The translations under genes and the position numbers were made by a program. From contig NZ_JAGIPZ010000001.1 of assembly GCF_017814915.1 (NCBI RefSeq), positions 327,892 through 391,891 on the forward strand: a DNA stretch of 64,000 bases, written 5' to 3'. Under the pieces are notes generated by a model, which saw only the letters and a program-made list of their open reading frames with translations, searched no databases and had not been told where the DNA came from. This document shows positions 54,660 to 63,999 of the stretch, in pieces (position 1 is the stretch's first letter; every line of letters begins with the position of its first letter). The stretch is from Herbaspirillum sp. LeCh32-8 (lineage in GTDB: Bacteria; Pseudomonadota; Gammaproteobacteria; Burkholderiales; Burkholderiaceae_D).

Positions 54660-55040
54660 ATGAATGCACCTGAACGGGTGGTCGCCACCGAGGCGACACT
54701 GGCGCTGCTGGGCCAGTTGAAGGGGCGTCACGGCGAGCTGATGTTTTTCCAGTCCGGCGGCTGCTGCGACGGCAGCGCGCCGATGTGCTACCAGGCCGGC
54801 GAATACCTGCTGGGCGACACCGACGTGTATCTGGGCGACATCGGCGGCGTGCCGTTCTACATGAATGCCGACCAGTTCGATTACTGGAAGCACACCCAGC
54901 TGATCATCGACGTGGTGAACGGCAACGGCGGCATGTTCTCGCTGGAGAACGGCAGCGGCAAGCGCTTCCTGACGCGCTCGCGGCTGTTCTCAGATGAGGA
55001 GTACGAGGCCTTGCCGCGGCCGCAACTGGCGCGGCAATAA
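54660..55040 (+). CDS. DUF779 protein
   Basis: 126 residues of the DUF779 family. The conserved Cys block is FFQSGGCCDGSAPMCYQAGE (Cys35, 36 and 43), followed by VYLGDIGGVPFYMNADQFDY and QLIIDVVNGNGGMFSLENGS and KRFLTRSRLF. The three Cys could bind a metal or redox-active group. Genes of this family commonly sit next to ExaC-type aldehyde dehydrogenases, suggesting a helper role for that enzyme, but no function is established. GGAGGGAGGC before the ATG is a very strong ribosome site. Confidence 0.9.
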   Translation: MNAPERVVATEATLALLGQLKGRHGELMFFQSGGCCDGSAPMCYQAGEYLLGDTDVYLGDIGGVPFYMNADQFDYWKHTQLIIDVVNGNGGMFSLENGSGKRFLTRSRLFSDEEYEALPRPQLARQ

Positions 55041-55101
55041 ACGCAGCAGTCCAGCGCGGCGGGATGCCATGCAACGACGGTGCGCGGGCCGTCGTTGCGC
55101 G

Positions 55102-57126
55102 TCAGTGCCGTGCCTTGAGCCGCCGATAGATGGTGTTGCGCGACACGCCCAGCGCACGGGCGACGGCGCTGACGTTGCCGTCGTGCGCGCGCAGCGCCTG
55201 TTCGATGGCGCGCCATTCGTTGTCCTGCAGCGAGGCGGTTGCGGGCAGGGCGCTGCCTGTCGATGCCGGTTCGCGCATGGGCACAGGATCCTCTGCTTCA
55301 GCTTCCTCCAGGAAATCGTCCGGCAGGTGACGCAGGCCGATCTGCGTTTCGCCGGCGGCCATCGCCAGCGCGGTGCGGATCAGGTTGGCCAGCTGGCGCA
55401 GGTTGCCGGGCCAGCGGTGCGCGCGCAGCAGCTGTTGCGTCTCATCGTCGAACGCCGGCGCGTCGGCGCCGCCTTCCTGGCGCAGGATCAGCGCCGCCAG
55501 CTGCGGCAGATCGCTGCGCTCACGCAAGGCCGGCAGTTTCACCTGCAAGCCGTTGAGGCGGTAGTAGAGGTCTTCGCGGAAGGCATGGCGCGCGGCCATC
55601 TCGCGCAGCGGCTGGTTGGTGGCGCACACCAGCGCGAACTCCACCGGAATGACGCGATTGCTGCCCAGGGGCGTCACCGCGCGCTCCTGCAGCACGCGCA
55701 GCAGGCGGCCCTGCAGCGCCAGCGGCATGTCGCCGATTTCATCGAGAAACAGCGTGCCGCCCTGGGCCTGCGCGATCTTGCCCAACGCGCCCCGGCGGCG
55801 TGCGCCGGTGAAAGCGCCGTCTTCATAGCCGAACAGTTCGGCCTCGATCAGGTTTTCCGGAATGGCAGAGCAGTTCACCGCGACGAAGGGCGCACCGGCG
55901 CCGCGCGCCTGCACCGTCTTGCAGCGCACGCTGTCGCGATGGATGGCCTGGGCCAGCCATTCCTTGCCGGTGCCGGTTTCGCCGGTGATGAGGATGGGAA
56001 TGTCGCGGTCGATCACCTTGCGCAGCTTGGCGATGAGGGCGCGCATCCTGTCGTCGCCGGTGTCCAGCGCTTGCAGGTCGGGGCGCGCCGGCGCGTGATG
56101 GTTGCGTGCGGTGCGGGTCGTCGGCGCATCGGACGTCGATGCCGCCATCGGTGAAGGCGCAGGCGCGTCGCTGAGCGCGTCGCGCGCGTTCTGGAAATAC
56201 TGCTCACGCAGGCGCATCTCGGCGCGCGCATGGATCTGGATGCCGCTGTGCAGGTACAGCGCCATCATGCCGGGCGCGGCCTTGCGGTAATGGTCGAACA
56301 GCGTCGACACCGGCATGCCGAACAGCGAGCTGAAGGTATGCGACTGCAGCGCCGCCAGCGGCAGGCCGAGCTGGAACAGCGCGCTGCGGTTGGCCGCCAG
56401 GAAGCGTCCGCCGGGCGTGAAGGTGGCGATGCCTTCGACCAGCGTGCCGACGAACTCAGGACGGCTGTGGAAGTGCAGCGTAATGCAGTCGGGGAAACTG
56501 CCGGCCAGCAGCTGGTTTTCGATCATCTGCGCCGACATGCGCACCAGCGCCATGGTGTGCTTGTGGAAGCTGCCGCATTCGCCCGACACATCCAGCACGC
56601 CCAGCACCTGGCCGCGGTGGTCGAAGATAGGCGCGGCCGAACAGGTGAGGAAGCGGTTGGCGTCGAGGTAATGTTCCTGCGCATGCACGGTGGTCGGCTT
56701 CTGCTCGAACAACGCGGTGCCGATGGCATTGGTGCCGCGCAACTGCTCGGACCAGCGTCCGCCGGCGCCGAGCGCCACGCGGTCGGCCTTGGCCAGGAAG
56801 TCGCTGTCGCCCATGGTGTGGATGATGGTGCCGTCGGAGTCCGAGAGGATCACCATGCTGTGGGTATTGCGGATCTGGTCGTAGAGCGTTTCCATGACCG
56901 GCTGCGCATGGCCGAACAAGGCCTGGCTGGACTGCAGCGCCTGCGCCAGGTCGGCGCGCGAGAGCGCCGACATGTCGGGACGCTGGGCCCGCGTGAGACC
57001 GTAGGAAGAGCTGCGCTGATGCGAACGTTCGATGACCTGCTGCACATCGAGCACGCCGTCGGTTGCGGCCTGCACCACGGGACCATGGTCCAGCGAGGCG
57101 CCTGGCCGGTTTGCCTGGAATTGCAT
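55102..57126 (-). CDS. Sigma-54-dependent activator, AcoR-like
   Basis: 674 residues. A GAF-type sensor (about 80-205, SMVILSDSDGTIIHTMGDSD) and a PAS-like region (about 225-310) precede the AAA+ domain: Walker A ITGETGTGKEW (381-391), the sigma-54 contact loop GAFTGA (437-442) and Walker B GGTLFLDEIGDMP. The C-terminal Fis-type helix-turn-helix (NVSAVARALGVSRNTIYRRL) binds DNA. Resembles AcoR, which activates acetoin/aldehyde catabolism. Convergent with the dehydrogenase-DUF779 genes, which have a sigma-54 promoter it probably controls. Strong ribosome site (AAGGAGAC). Confidence 0.92.
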   Translation of the reverse strand: MQFQANRPGASLDHGPVVQAATDGVLDVQQVIERSHQRSSSYGLTRAQRPDMSALSRADLAQALQSSQALFGHAQPVMETLYDQIRNTHSMVILSDSDGTIIHTMGDSDFLAKADRVALGAGGRWSEQLRGTNAIGTALFEQKPTTVHAQEHYLDANRFLTCSAAPIFDHRGQVLGVLDVSGECGSFHKHTMALVRMSAQMIENQLLAGSFPDCITLHFHSRPEFVGTLVEGIATFTPGGRFLAANRSALFQLGLPLAALQSHTFSSLFGMPVSTLFDHYRKAAPGMMALYLHSGIQIHARAEMRLREQYFQNARDALSDAPAPSPMAASTSDAPTTRTARNHHAPARPDLQALDTGDDRMRALIAKLRKVIDRDIPILITGETGTGKEWLAQAIHRDSVRCKTVQARGAGAPFVAVNCSAIPENLIEAELFGYEDGAFTGARRRGALGKIAQAQGGTLFLDEIGDMPLALQGRLLRVLQERAVTPLGSNRVIPVEFALVCATNQPLREMAARHAFREDLYYRLNGLQVKLPALRERSDLPQLAALILRQEGGADAPAFDDETQQLLRAHRWPGNLRQLANLIRTALAMAAGETQIGLRHLPDDFLEEAEAEDPVPMREPASTGSALPATASLQDNEWRAIEQALRAHDGNVSAVARALGVSRNTIYRRLKARH

Positions 57127-57219
57127 CGTTGTCTCCTTGGACGCTGGCGGTCCTTATGATCCTTATCTCCCGGTATTCTATTTCTTATGGTTCGGGAAGC
57201 TGAGGGTGTTCAAGCATAA

Positions 57220-57231
57220 CCGATTAATCGG
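57220..57231. promoter_or_regulatory. 12-bp palindrome upstream of the AcoR-like gene
   Basis: CCGATTAATCGG is a perfect palindrome between the AcoR-like gene and the divergent radical SAM gene. It may be an operator; no regulator is known. Confidence 0.3.
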
Positions 57232-57331
57232 ACCGGTTGCCGCCCGATCGCGGCGAGCGCAGAGGACGTTGGCAGAGCGGCAAGGGAAAAATTGAAACAG
57301 GGTTTGCAGCGACGGGAATGAGTGGGCAAAA

Positions 57332-57351
57332 TACTGTTTATATATACAGTA
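57332..57351 (+). promoter_or_regulatory. LexA (SOS) box of the radical SAM gene
   Basis: The core CTGT (57334-57337), eight A/T bases, ACAG (57346-57349) is a perfect CTGT-N8-ACAG LexA site, extended to TACTGT/ACAGTA arms. It ends 14 bp before the GTG start at 57366 and overlaps any -10 that could serve this gene. Confidence 0.85.
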
Positions 57352-57365
57352 TTGGCGTTACTCCA

Positions 57366-58643
57366 GTGTCCCGTTTTCCCAAGTTTCCCGAAGGCATCGC
57401 AGCGCCGTTTCCGGAGCAGCCCGGCTCGTCCCGGCCGACCGACGACGACCCCACGCTCACGCCCGAGCATTACATCCACCGCAATCAGGTCGCGCGCAAG
57501 GGCCGCGGTGCGGTCACGAACCTGCGCGGCCGCTACGAGACGGTCAGCCGCGAGGAGTTCGACGACGGCTGGCAGCCCTTGCCGTTCAGCGCAGGCGTGG
57601 GCGGCGCCGAGGAGCCGGGCGAGGAGGGCAGCGAGGAGGACGACGAGCCCGCGCGCCTGAAGACCATCGTTACCGAAGAGACGGCCAAGTCCATCATCAG
57701 CCGCAACAGTTCGCCGGACCTGCCGTTCTCGCTCTCGCTCAATCCCTATCGCGGCTGCGAGCACGGCTGCATCTATTGCTTCGCCCGACCCTCGCACAGC
57801 TATCTCGGCCTGTCGCCCGGCCTTGATTTCGAGAGCCGGCTGGTGGCCAAGACCAACGCGCCCGAGCTGCTGCTGCGCGAGCTGGCCAAACCGTCCTACG
57901 TGCCCGACACCATCACGGTGGGCATCAACACCGATGCCTATCAACCCATCGAGCGCGAACTCAGGCTGACCCGGCGCGTGCTGGAGGTCTTGCACGACTG
58001 CGGCAATCCGGTGGCGCTGATCACCAAGTCGGCGCTGATCGAGCGCGACATCGACCTGCTGGCGGCGATGGCCGCCAAACGCCAGGCCATCGCCGCAGTT
58101 ACCATCACCACGCTGGATCCGGCCATCGCGCGCACGCTGGAGCCGCGCGCGGCCAGCCCGGCGCGGCGCCTGCGCGTGATTCGCACGCTGGCCGAGGCCG
58201 GCATTCCGGTCAGCGTGTCGATCGCGCCGGTGATTCCCTTCGTCACCGAGCCGGACCTGGAGCGCGTGATGGAAGCAGCCGTCGAGGCCGGCGCGGGGCA
58301 GGCCGGCTACATCGTGCTGCGCCTGCCGTGGGAGGTGAGTCCGCTGTTTCGGCAGTGGCTGCAGGCGCATTTCCCCGAGCGCGCCGCACGCGTGATGAAC
58401 CGTATCCAGGACATGCGCGGCGGCAAGGACTACGACGCCGACTTCGCCACTCGCATGCGCGGCACCGGCGTCTGGGCCGACCTGCTGCATCAGCGCTTCG
58501 AGAAAGCCGGAAAGCGGCTGGGCATCAGCCATCGCAACCGCGCCTTCGCCACGCTCGACGCCAGCCAGTTCAGGCGGCCGCTGGTGGCGCCGACGGTGCG
58601 CGAGCAACTGCGCCGCAACGACGGGCAGCTCGACCTGTTCTGA
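57366..58643 (+). CDS. PA0069/SplB-type radical SAM protein, SOS-controlled
   Basis: 425 residues from GTG at 57366. The radical SAM cluster is C131, C135 and C138 (YRGCEHGCIYCFARPSH), the form shared with spore photoproduct lyase-like COG1533 proteins. Other blocks: DLPFSLSLNPYRG, VGINTDAYQPIERELRLTRR, NPVALITKSALIERD and MNRIQDMRGGKDYDADF. An acidic loop (EEPGEEGSEEDDEP, about residue 82-95) is unusual. ATG at 57318 would place the LexA box inside the gene, so GTG is preferred. No classical ribosome site precedes it. A role in DNA lesion processing is inferred from the SOS box. Confidence 0.88.
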   Translation: MSRFPKFPEGIAAPFPEQPGSSRPTDDDPTLTPEHYIHRNQVARKGRGAVTNLRGRYETVSREEFDDGWQPLPFSAGVGGAEEPGEEGSEEDDEPARLKTIVTEETAKSIISRNSSPDLPFSLSLNPYRGCEHGCIYCFARPSHSYLGLSPGLDFESRLVAKTNAPELLLRELAKPSYVPDTITVGINTDAYQPIERELRLTRRVLEVLHDCGNPVALITKSALIERDIDLLAAMAAKRQAIAAVTITTLDPAIARTLEPRAASPARRLRVIRTLAEAGIPVSVSIAPVIPFVTEPDLERVMEAAVEAGAGQAGYIVLRLPWEVSPLFRQWLQAHFPERAARVMNRIQDMRGGKDYDADFATRMRGTGVWADLLHQRFEKAGKRLGISHRNRAFATLDASQFRRPLVAPTVREQLRRNDGQLDLF

Positions 58644-58700
58644 GCGACTGCAAAGGCGGGCGCTGCTACACTGCGCGCTTTCAATTCCATCGCCCTCGGC

Positions 58701-60020
58701 ATGCATACCCTGGAACAATTGCGCAACGGCCAGCTGGCCGGCATCAAGCGCCTGTCGCTGTCTTGCGGCCTGCGCGAATTCCCACGCGAGATTTTCACGC
58801 TGGCCGACTCGCTCGAGATCCTCGACCTGAGCGGCAACCAGCTGAGCGCGCTGCCGGACGACCTGCCGCGCCTGCACCGGCTGCGCATCGTGTTCTGTTC
58901 CGACAATCAGTTCACCGAGTTGCCGGCGGTGCTGGGCCGTTGTGACGGGCTGGAGATGATCGGCTTCAAGGCCAATCGCATCGAACGCGTGCCCGGCGAA
59001 TCCTTGCCGTCTACCCTGCGCTGGCTGGTGCTGACCGACAACCGCATCGCGCAGCTGCCGCCGCAGATCGGCCGTTGCACGCGTCTGCAAAAGCTGATGC
59101 TGGCCGGTAACCGCTTGCGCGCGCTGCCGGCCGAACTGGCCGGGTGCAACGGGCTGGAATTGCTGCGGCTTGCGGCCAATGCGCTGGAGGAGTTCCCGCG
59201 CTGGTTGGCAGATTTGCCGAGACTGAGCTGGCTGGCGTTCGCCGGCAACCCGTTTTGCCATCCGGCGGAGTCGCAGGCCGAGCATGAGGCGCATGTGCCG
59301 GGGATTGCATGGAGCGCACTGGCCCTGGTGCGCACATTGGGGGAGGGCGCTTCGGGCGTGATCCACGAGGTGCGCTGGCGCACCGGCGACGATGAACGTG
59401 CGGCGGCGCTGAAGCTCTTCAAGGGCGCGGTCACTAGCGATGGTCTGCCTGAGTGCGAGATGGCGGCCTGCATCGGGGCGGGCGAACATGATGGGCTGAT
59501 TCCGGTGCTGGGGCGGCTTGAGGGCCACCCCGATGGCGTCGACGGCCTGGTGATGCCGCTGATCGATCCTGCCTTTGTCAACCTGGCCGGGCCGCCCAGC
59601 CTGCAGTCCTGCACGCGCGACGTCTACGCGCAGGATGCTGCGTTCAGCTGGCCGCACGCGCTGGGCATCGCGCACGACATCGCCACGGCGACCGCCCACC
59701 TGCATCGCCGCGGCATCATGCATGGCGACCTGTATGCCCACAACATCCTGCATCGCCCAACCGGACAGGCGCTGCTGGGCGACTTCGGCGCGGCTTCGAT
59801 GTACCTCGGCGCTGCGCCCTATGCCGCAGCGTTGCAGGCCATCGAAGCGCGCGCCTTCGGCTGTCTGCTGGAAGAACTGCTGGCGCGCTGCGCGCCTGAG
59901 GGCGCCGCGGGCGCGGTGTTGCAGGACTTGTGTGATGCCTGCCTGTCGACGGCGCCGGGCGCGCGCCCCGGTTTCGATGTGATCGAACGCACGATCGAGG
60001 CAATCAGGTCGTCATTTTGA
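58701..60020 (+). CDS. Leucine-rich-repeat protein kinase
   Basis: 439 residues, cytoplasmic (no signal or membrane segment). Residues about 15-185 hold seven LRRs of the short bacterial kind (SLEILDLSGNQLSALPDDLP, LRWLVLTDNRIAQLPPQIG). From about 205 a Hanks-type kinase domain follows: Gly loop LGEGASGVIHEV (213-224), Lys238 in AAALKLFK, catalytic loop MHGDLYAHNIL (His341-Gly-Asp343, Asn348) and DFG at 361-363. HRD is changed to HGD, but the catalytic Asp and all other key residues are kept. Substrate unknown. Its end overlaps the convergent TauE-type gene by 17 bp. Confidence 0.88.
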   Translation: MHTLEQLRNGQLAGIKRLSLSCGLREFPREIFTLADSLEILDLSGNQLSALPDDLPRLHRLRIVFCSDNQFTELPAVLGRCDGLEMIGFKANRIERVPGESLPSTLRWLVLTDNRIAQLPPQIGRCTRLQKLMLAGNRLRALPAELAGCNGLELLRLAANALEEFPRWLADLPRLSWLAFAGNPFCHPAESQAEHEAHVPGIAWSALALVRTLGEGASGVIHEVRWRTGDDERAAALKLFKGAVTSDGLPECEMAACIGAGEHDGLIPVLGRLEGHPDGVDGLVMPLIDPAFVNLAGPPSLQSCTRDVYAQDAAFSWPHALGIAHDIATATAHLHRRGIMHGDLYAHNILHRPTGQALLGDFGAASMYLGAAPYAAALQAIEARAFGCLLEELLARCAPEGAAGAVLQDLCDACLSTAPGARPGFDVIERTIEAIRSSF

Positions 60021-60846
60021 ACAAGACCAGCAGCAACAGTCCCATGTAGGCGCCCACCCGGAGCCGCTCCGACAGCGCGCCGTCGAACGGCGCCGCCAGG
60101 CGCATGCCGAGCAGGCCGGCGGCAGACAGCACGGCGACTGCGCTCAGGTCGATGTAGCCGGCGTACCAACTTCCCAATCCCGCCGCTTGCCCTTGCCGCC
60201 AGGCCGCGCCCAGATACATCAGCGACGCCGCTGCGCCCGCGCTGGCCGCCAGCATGCTCGCCATGGCGGCAGCCTGGCCCGGCGCATGGCCCTGGCGCTG
60301 CATCAGCGGCACGGTTATCGCACCGCCGCCCACCCCGGCCCCGGCCGCCAGCGAACCTGCGGCCAGCAATACCAGGGCGTTGAGCGGCGCAGGCCAGCGG
60401 CGCGGCAGGGCAGGCGCCAGGATGGCGTGCGCGCGGCTCCTGCGTGCCAGGCGATCAAAGCGCAGCGCGCAGTCGGTGATCAGGGCGCTGAGATACAGCA
60501 CATACAGCAGGCGCAGCCGGAACGGCGAGCACGAGAGCGCGGACAAGGCGCCGCACAGCGCGCCGGCGGCGGCATAGCCGGACATCGGCCAGGCGTTGCG
60601 CCAGTTGAGCCGGCACAGGCGCAGCTGTCGGCGACAGGCGGCTGCGGCGGTAACGGCCAGCACGCAGCACGAGGTGGCGACCGCGATATGCATGGCCAGG
60701 CGATGCGCGGCGCTGCCCGGCGGATGCAGCGCAACCAGACTGCAATACACCAGCGGCACCACGGCCGCGCCGCTGCCGGTGCGCAGCAGAGGGATGGCGC
60801 AGCCGGCCAGCAGGCCGAAGGCGGCAAGCGTGAGGTAGTAGTTCAT
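60004..60846 (-). CDS. TauE/SafE family membrane transporter
   Basis: 280 residues, about eight membrane segments in two halves. The second-half repeat LLAAGSLAAGAGVGGGAITV carries the family GxGGG pattern; the N-terminal half has LLAGCAIPLLRTGSGAAVVP. Members export or import sulfite, sulfonates or other organosulfur anions. It is divergent from an AraC-type regulator gene 105 bp away, the usual arrangement, but that regulator is disrupted here. Confidence 0.87.
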   Translation of the reverse strand: MNYYLTLAAFGLLAGCAIPLLRTGSGAAVVPLVYCSLVALHPPGSAAHRLAMHIAVATSCCVLAVTAAAACRRQLRLCRLNWRNAWPMSGYAAAGALCGALSALSCSPFRLRLLYVLYLSALITDCALRFDRLARRSRAHAILAPALPRRWPAPLNALVLLAAGSLAAGAGVGGGAITVPLMQRQGHAPGQAAAMASMLAASAGAAASLMYLGAAWRQGQAAGLGSWYAGYIDLSAVAVLSAAGLLGMRLAAPFDGALSERLRVGAYMGLLLLVLFKMTT

Positions 60847-60951
60847 GATGGCGCAGGGGAGAGGACGATGACTGCACGATAGGCTGCGCCGGTTTGACTG
60901 GCTTTCGATGCGGGGACAATAATGTTCGAATTTCAGCCAGCTCCGTCACTC

Positions 60952-61736
60952 ATGAACCGGCCCTATCAACTTCCCATCGACCGCATCGACGCCGTGCCGC
61001 GCCCTGTGGTGGCCGCCGGCGCCGCCTACGAGGACGGCACGCTGCTGCATTGGCACAGCCATCGGCGCGCCCAGCTGCTGTACGGGGTCAGCGGCCTGAT
61101 GCAGGTGGTCACCGAGGATGGGGCCTGGGTGGTGCCGCCGCGACCACCCGCAGCGCCTACCTCGAGCCGCAGGCGTCGCCGCGCGCCGGCGACAGTTGCC
61201 AGGTGCTGGAGGTGAGCCCCTTACTGCGCCAGCTGCTGATCGAGGCGGCCGAGATGGAGCAGCATTATCCGGAGCAGGGGCGCGACGCTGACCTGATGCG
61301 TTTGCTGGTGCACGAGATCGGCCGCGCGCGCGAGCTGCCGATGCACATCCCGCTGCCGCGCGATGCGGCGCTGGCCGGGCTGTGCCAGGGCTTCATGCTG
61401 AGCCCGAGCATACAGTCGCGGCCCGGCGAGTGGGCTGCCGCGCTGCATATGAGCGAGCGCACCTTCAGCCGGCGTTTTCGCGAGCAGACCGGGATGGGGT
61501 TTCAGGAGTGGCGCCAGCGCGCCTGCGTGGTGCTGGCGGTGTCGCGGCTGGCGGCGGGCGAGGCGGTGACGCGCATCGCCCTCGATTTCGGCTATGAGCG
61601 GCCGGCGGCGTTTTCGACCATGTTCAGGAAGCTGGCGGGGTATCCGCCCTCGGCGCATGCCGTGGGGCGGCTGGGGAAGGAAAAGCGTCTGCGGGAAGTG
61701 CCGGGCGGTGCCGGAAAATCAGCCGGTAAGGCCTGA
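60952..61736 (+). pseudogene. AraC-family regulator, broken by a frameshifting deletion
   Basis: The first 64 codons in one frame encode the cupin start (LLHWHSHRRAQLLYGVSGLM, then TEDGAWVVPP). Near 61140 the reading shifts to another frame, which continues TTRSAYLEPQASPRAGDSCQ, LEVSPLLRQLLIEAAEM and a full AraC HTH (AALHMSERTFSRRFREQTGM, RIALDFGYERPAAFSTMFRK). About 18-20 residues expected between VVPP and TTRSAYLEP (usually of the type RAVWIPxGxPH) are missing, so this is a deletion plus frameshift. The DNA-binding part remains intact but is unlikely to be translated from the normal start. A sequencing or assembly error cannot be excluded. Confidence 0.8.
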
Positions 61737-61762
61737 ACCCCGCCTTTCAGAGGCCGACTTGT

Positions 61763-62422
61763 TCAGCCGGAAGAACGCTCGCTCGACTTGAGCAGCACCA
61801 CCAGCGCGCCGGCGCCGCCGTCGGCCGCGCGTGCCTGGCAGAAGGCCATGACTTCGTCCTTTTGCGCCAGCCAGCTGCGCACCTTGTGCTTGAGCACTGG
61901 TTCCTTGTTGACCGAACCCAGTCCCTTGCCGTGGATTACCCGCACGCAGCGGATGCCGCGCTTTCTCGACTGGCGCAGGAACTCGCCCAGCGCTTCGCGA
62001 GCCTGGTCGCGGCGATAACCGTGCAGGTCGAGCTGGGCCTGGATCACCCAATTGCCGCGCCGCAGTTTGGAGAGCACATCAGCGCCCACGCCGGGACGGG
62101 CGAAGCTGAGGTTTTCGTCGCTGTCCATCAGGGTATCGACGGTGAATTCGTCGGACAGCGACTCCATCAGCGCCGCCTGCTCATCGGCCAGGTGCTGGCG
62201 AGGAATGGGCAGGGGCAGTTCGGGCAAATGGTGGGCCTTGTCGACGGCCTTGGCGCGCAGCGGCGCGACCTGGCCGATGCTGTTGCGGAAGATGTCGGCT
62301 TCCGCGCGCGCTCGCGCCTCCTTGCGCAGGCGTTCAGCCTCGGCCTCGGCGCGTGCCTTTTCCTGCGCCTGCAAATCCTTGCGCAGTCCCTTGAGTGCGG
62401 AAAAATCCTTGATTGTTGCCAT
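61763..62422 (-). CDS. Smr-domain protein
   Basis: 219 residues. The N-terminal 60 residues form a charged helix (LRKDLQAQEKARAEAEAERL). The Smr domain starts at about 125 with IQAQLDLHGYRRDQAREALG and has CVRVIHGKGLGSVNKEPVLK and a GGAGALVVLLK end. Smr domains nick or bind branched DNA or cleave RNA; this short form resembles E. coli SmrA/SmrB. SmrB acts on collided ribosomes, but which applies here is unknown. ATG at 62422 chosen by family; upstream frame has no ribosome site. Confidence 0.88.
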   Translation of the reverse strand: MATIKDFSALKGLRKDLQAQEKARAEAEAERLRKEARARAEADIFRNSIGQVAPLRAKAVDKAHHLPELPLPIPRQHLADEQAALMESLSDEFTVDTLMDSDENLSFARPGVGADVLSKLRRGNWVIQAQLDLHGYRRDQAREALGEFLRQSRKRGIRCVRVIHGKGLGSVNKEPVLKHKVRSWLAQKDEVMAFCQARAADGGAGALVVLLKSSERSSG

Positions 62423-62498
62423 GATGCAGCCTGCAGAAACTCCCCAGCGGGCTACTTTAACAGAACGCCGCAGCTGGTTGCAGCAGACAGGCGCAAGC

Positions 62499-62810
62499 TC
62501 AGCCGCAGGCCAGCTTGATGATGACCTTGCCCGGGTCGGTATGGATGTTGAGTCGTTTGGGGTTGAAGTCCATCGTGGCGGCGGAGTCGGGTTTGAGCAC
62601 GCGCACATCCTGCGCCTCGGATTCGGCCATCGCCTTGCGTTCGATGTAGCCGCTGACGTTCTCGCCGATCAGGTAGTCGACCTTGGCAGCGTCGCAGTCG
62701 CCGGGGCCGGGCTTGGCCGTGTCCGGCTCGCGGGCGGCGCTGCAGGCGGCCAGCACCCCGGCCAAGGCCAGCAGGGAGAGCAGCGCATTGTTGGTGCGGG
62801 AGCGGGGCAC
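62499..62810 (-). CDS. I78-family peptidase-inhibitor-like lipoprotein
   Basis: 103 residues. Signal sequence with lipobox LAAC (Cys23), so probably a lipoprotein. The mature domain has CDAAKVDYLIGENVSGY, then DVRVLKPDSAATMDFNPKRL and NIHTDPGKVIIKLACG: the pattern of the I78 family (DxxxxLIG, RxLxP, D-x-R/K-LN-x-xxD, CG end). I78 proteins resemble potato inhibitor I and inhibit serine proteases such as elastase or act in the envelope. Lies downstream of the trxB terminator on the same strand. Confidence 0.85.
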   Translation of the reverse strand: MPRSRTNNALLSLLALAGVLAACSAAREPDTAKPGPGDCDAAKVDYLIGENVSGYIERKAMAESEAQDVRVLKPDSAATMDFNPKRLNIHTDPGKVIIKLACG

Positions 62811-62847
62811 GGTTCTTCCTTTAATGGTTTTCGTTAATGAACGTGCA

Positions 62848-62886
62848 ACAAAAAAGCCGGGGCGATTTTCTCGCCACCGGCTTTTT
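62848..62886. terminator. Terminator after trxB (bidirectional)
   Basis: AAAAAAGCCGG..GGCGA and TCGCC..CCGGCTTTTT form a strong stem around TTTTC, with A and T tracts on both sides, 44 bp past the trxB stop on the minus strand. Confidence 0.85.
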
Positions 62887-62929
62887 GATGGAGCATCCCG
62901 CCGCGAGTTCTATCGCAGCGCACAAATTT

Positions 62930-63999
<1,070 letters not shown>

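Noticed and set aside
57318..57365. ATG at 57318 as start of the radical SAM gene
   Set aside because: It would put the LexA box inside the coding region; the GTG at 57366 begins the part resembling the family.
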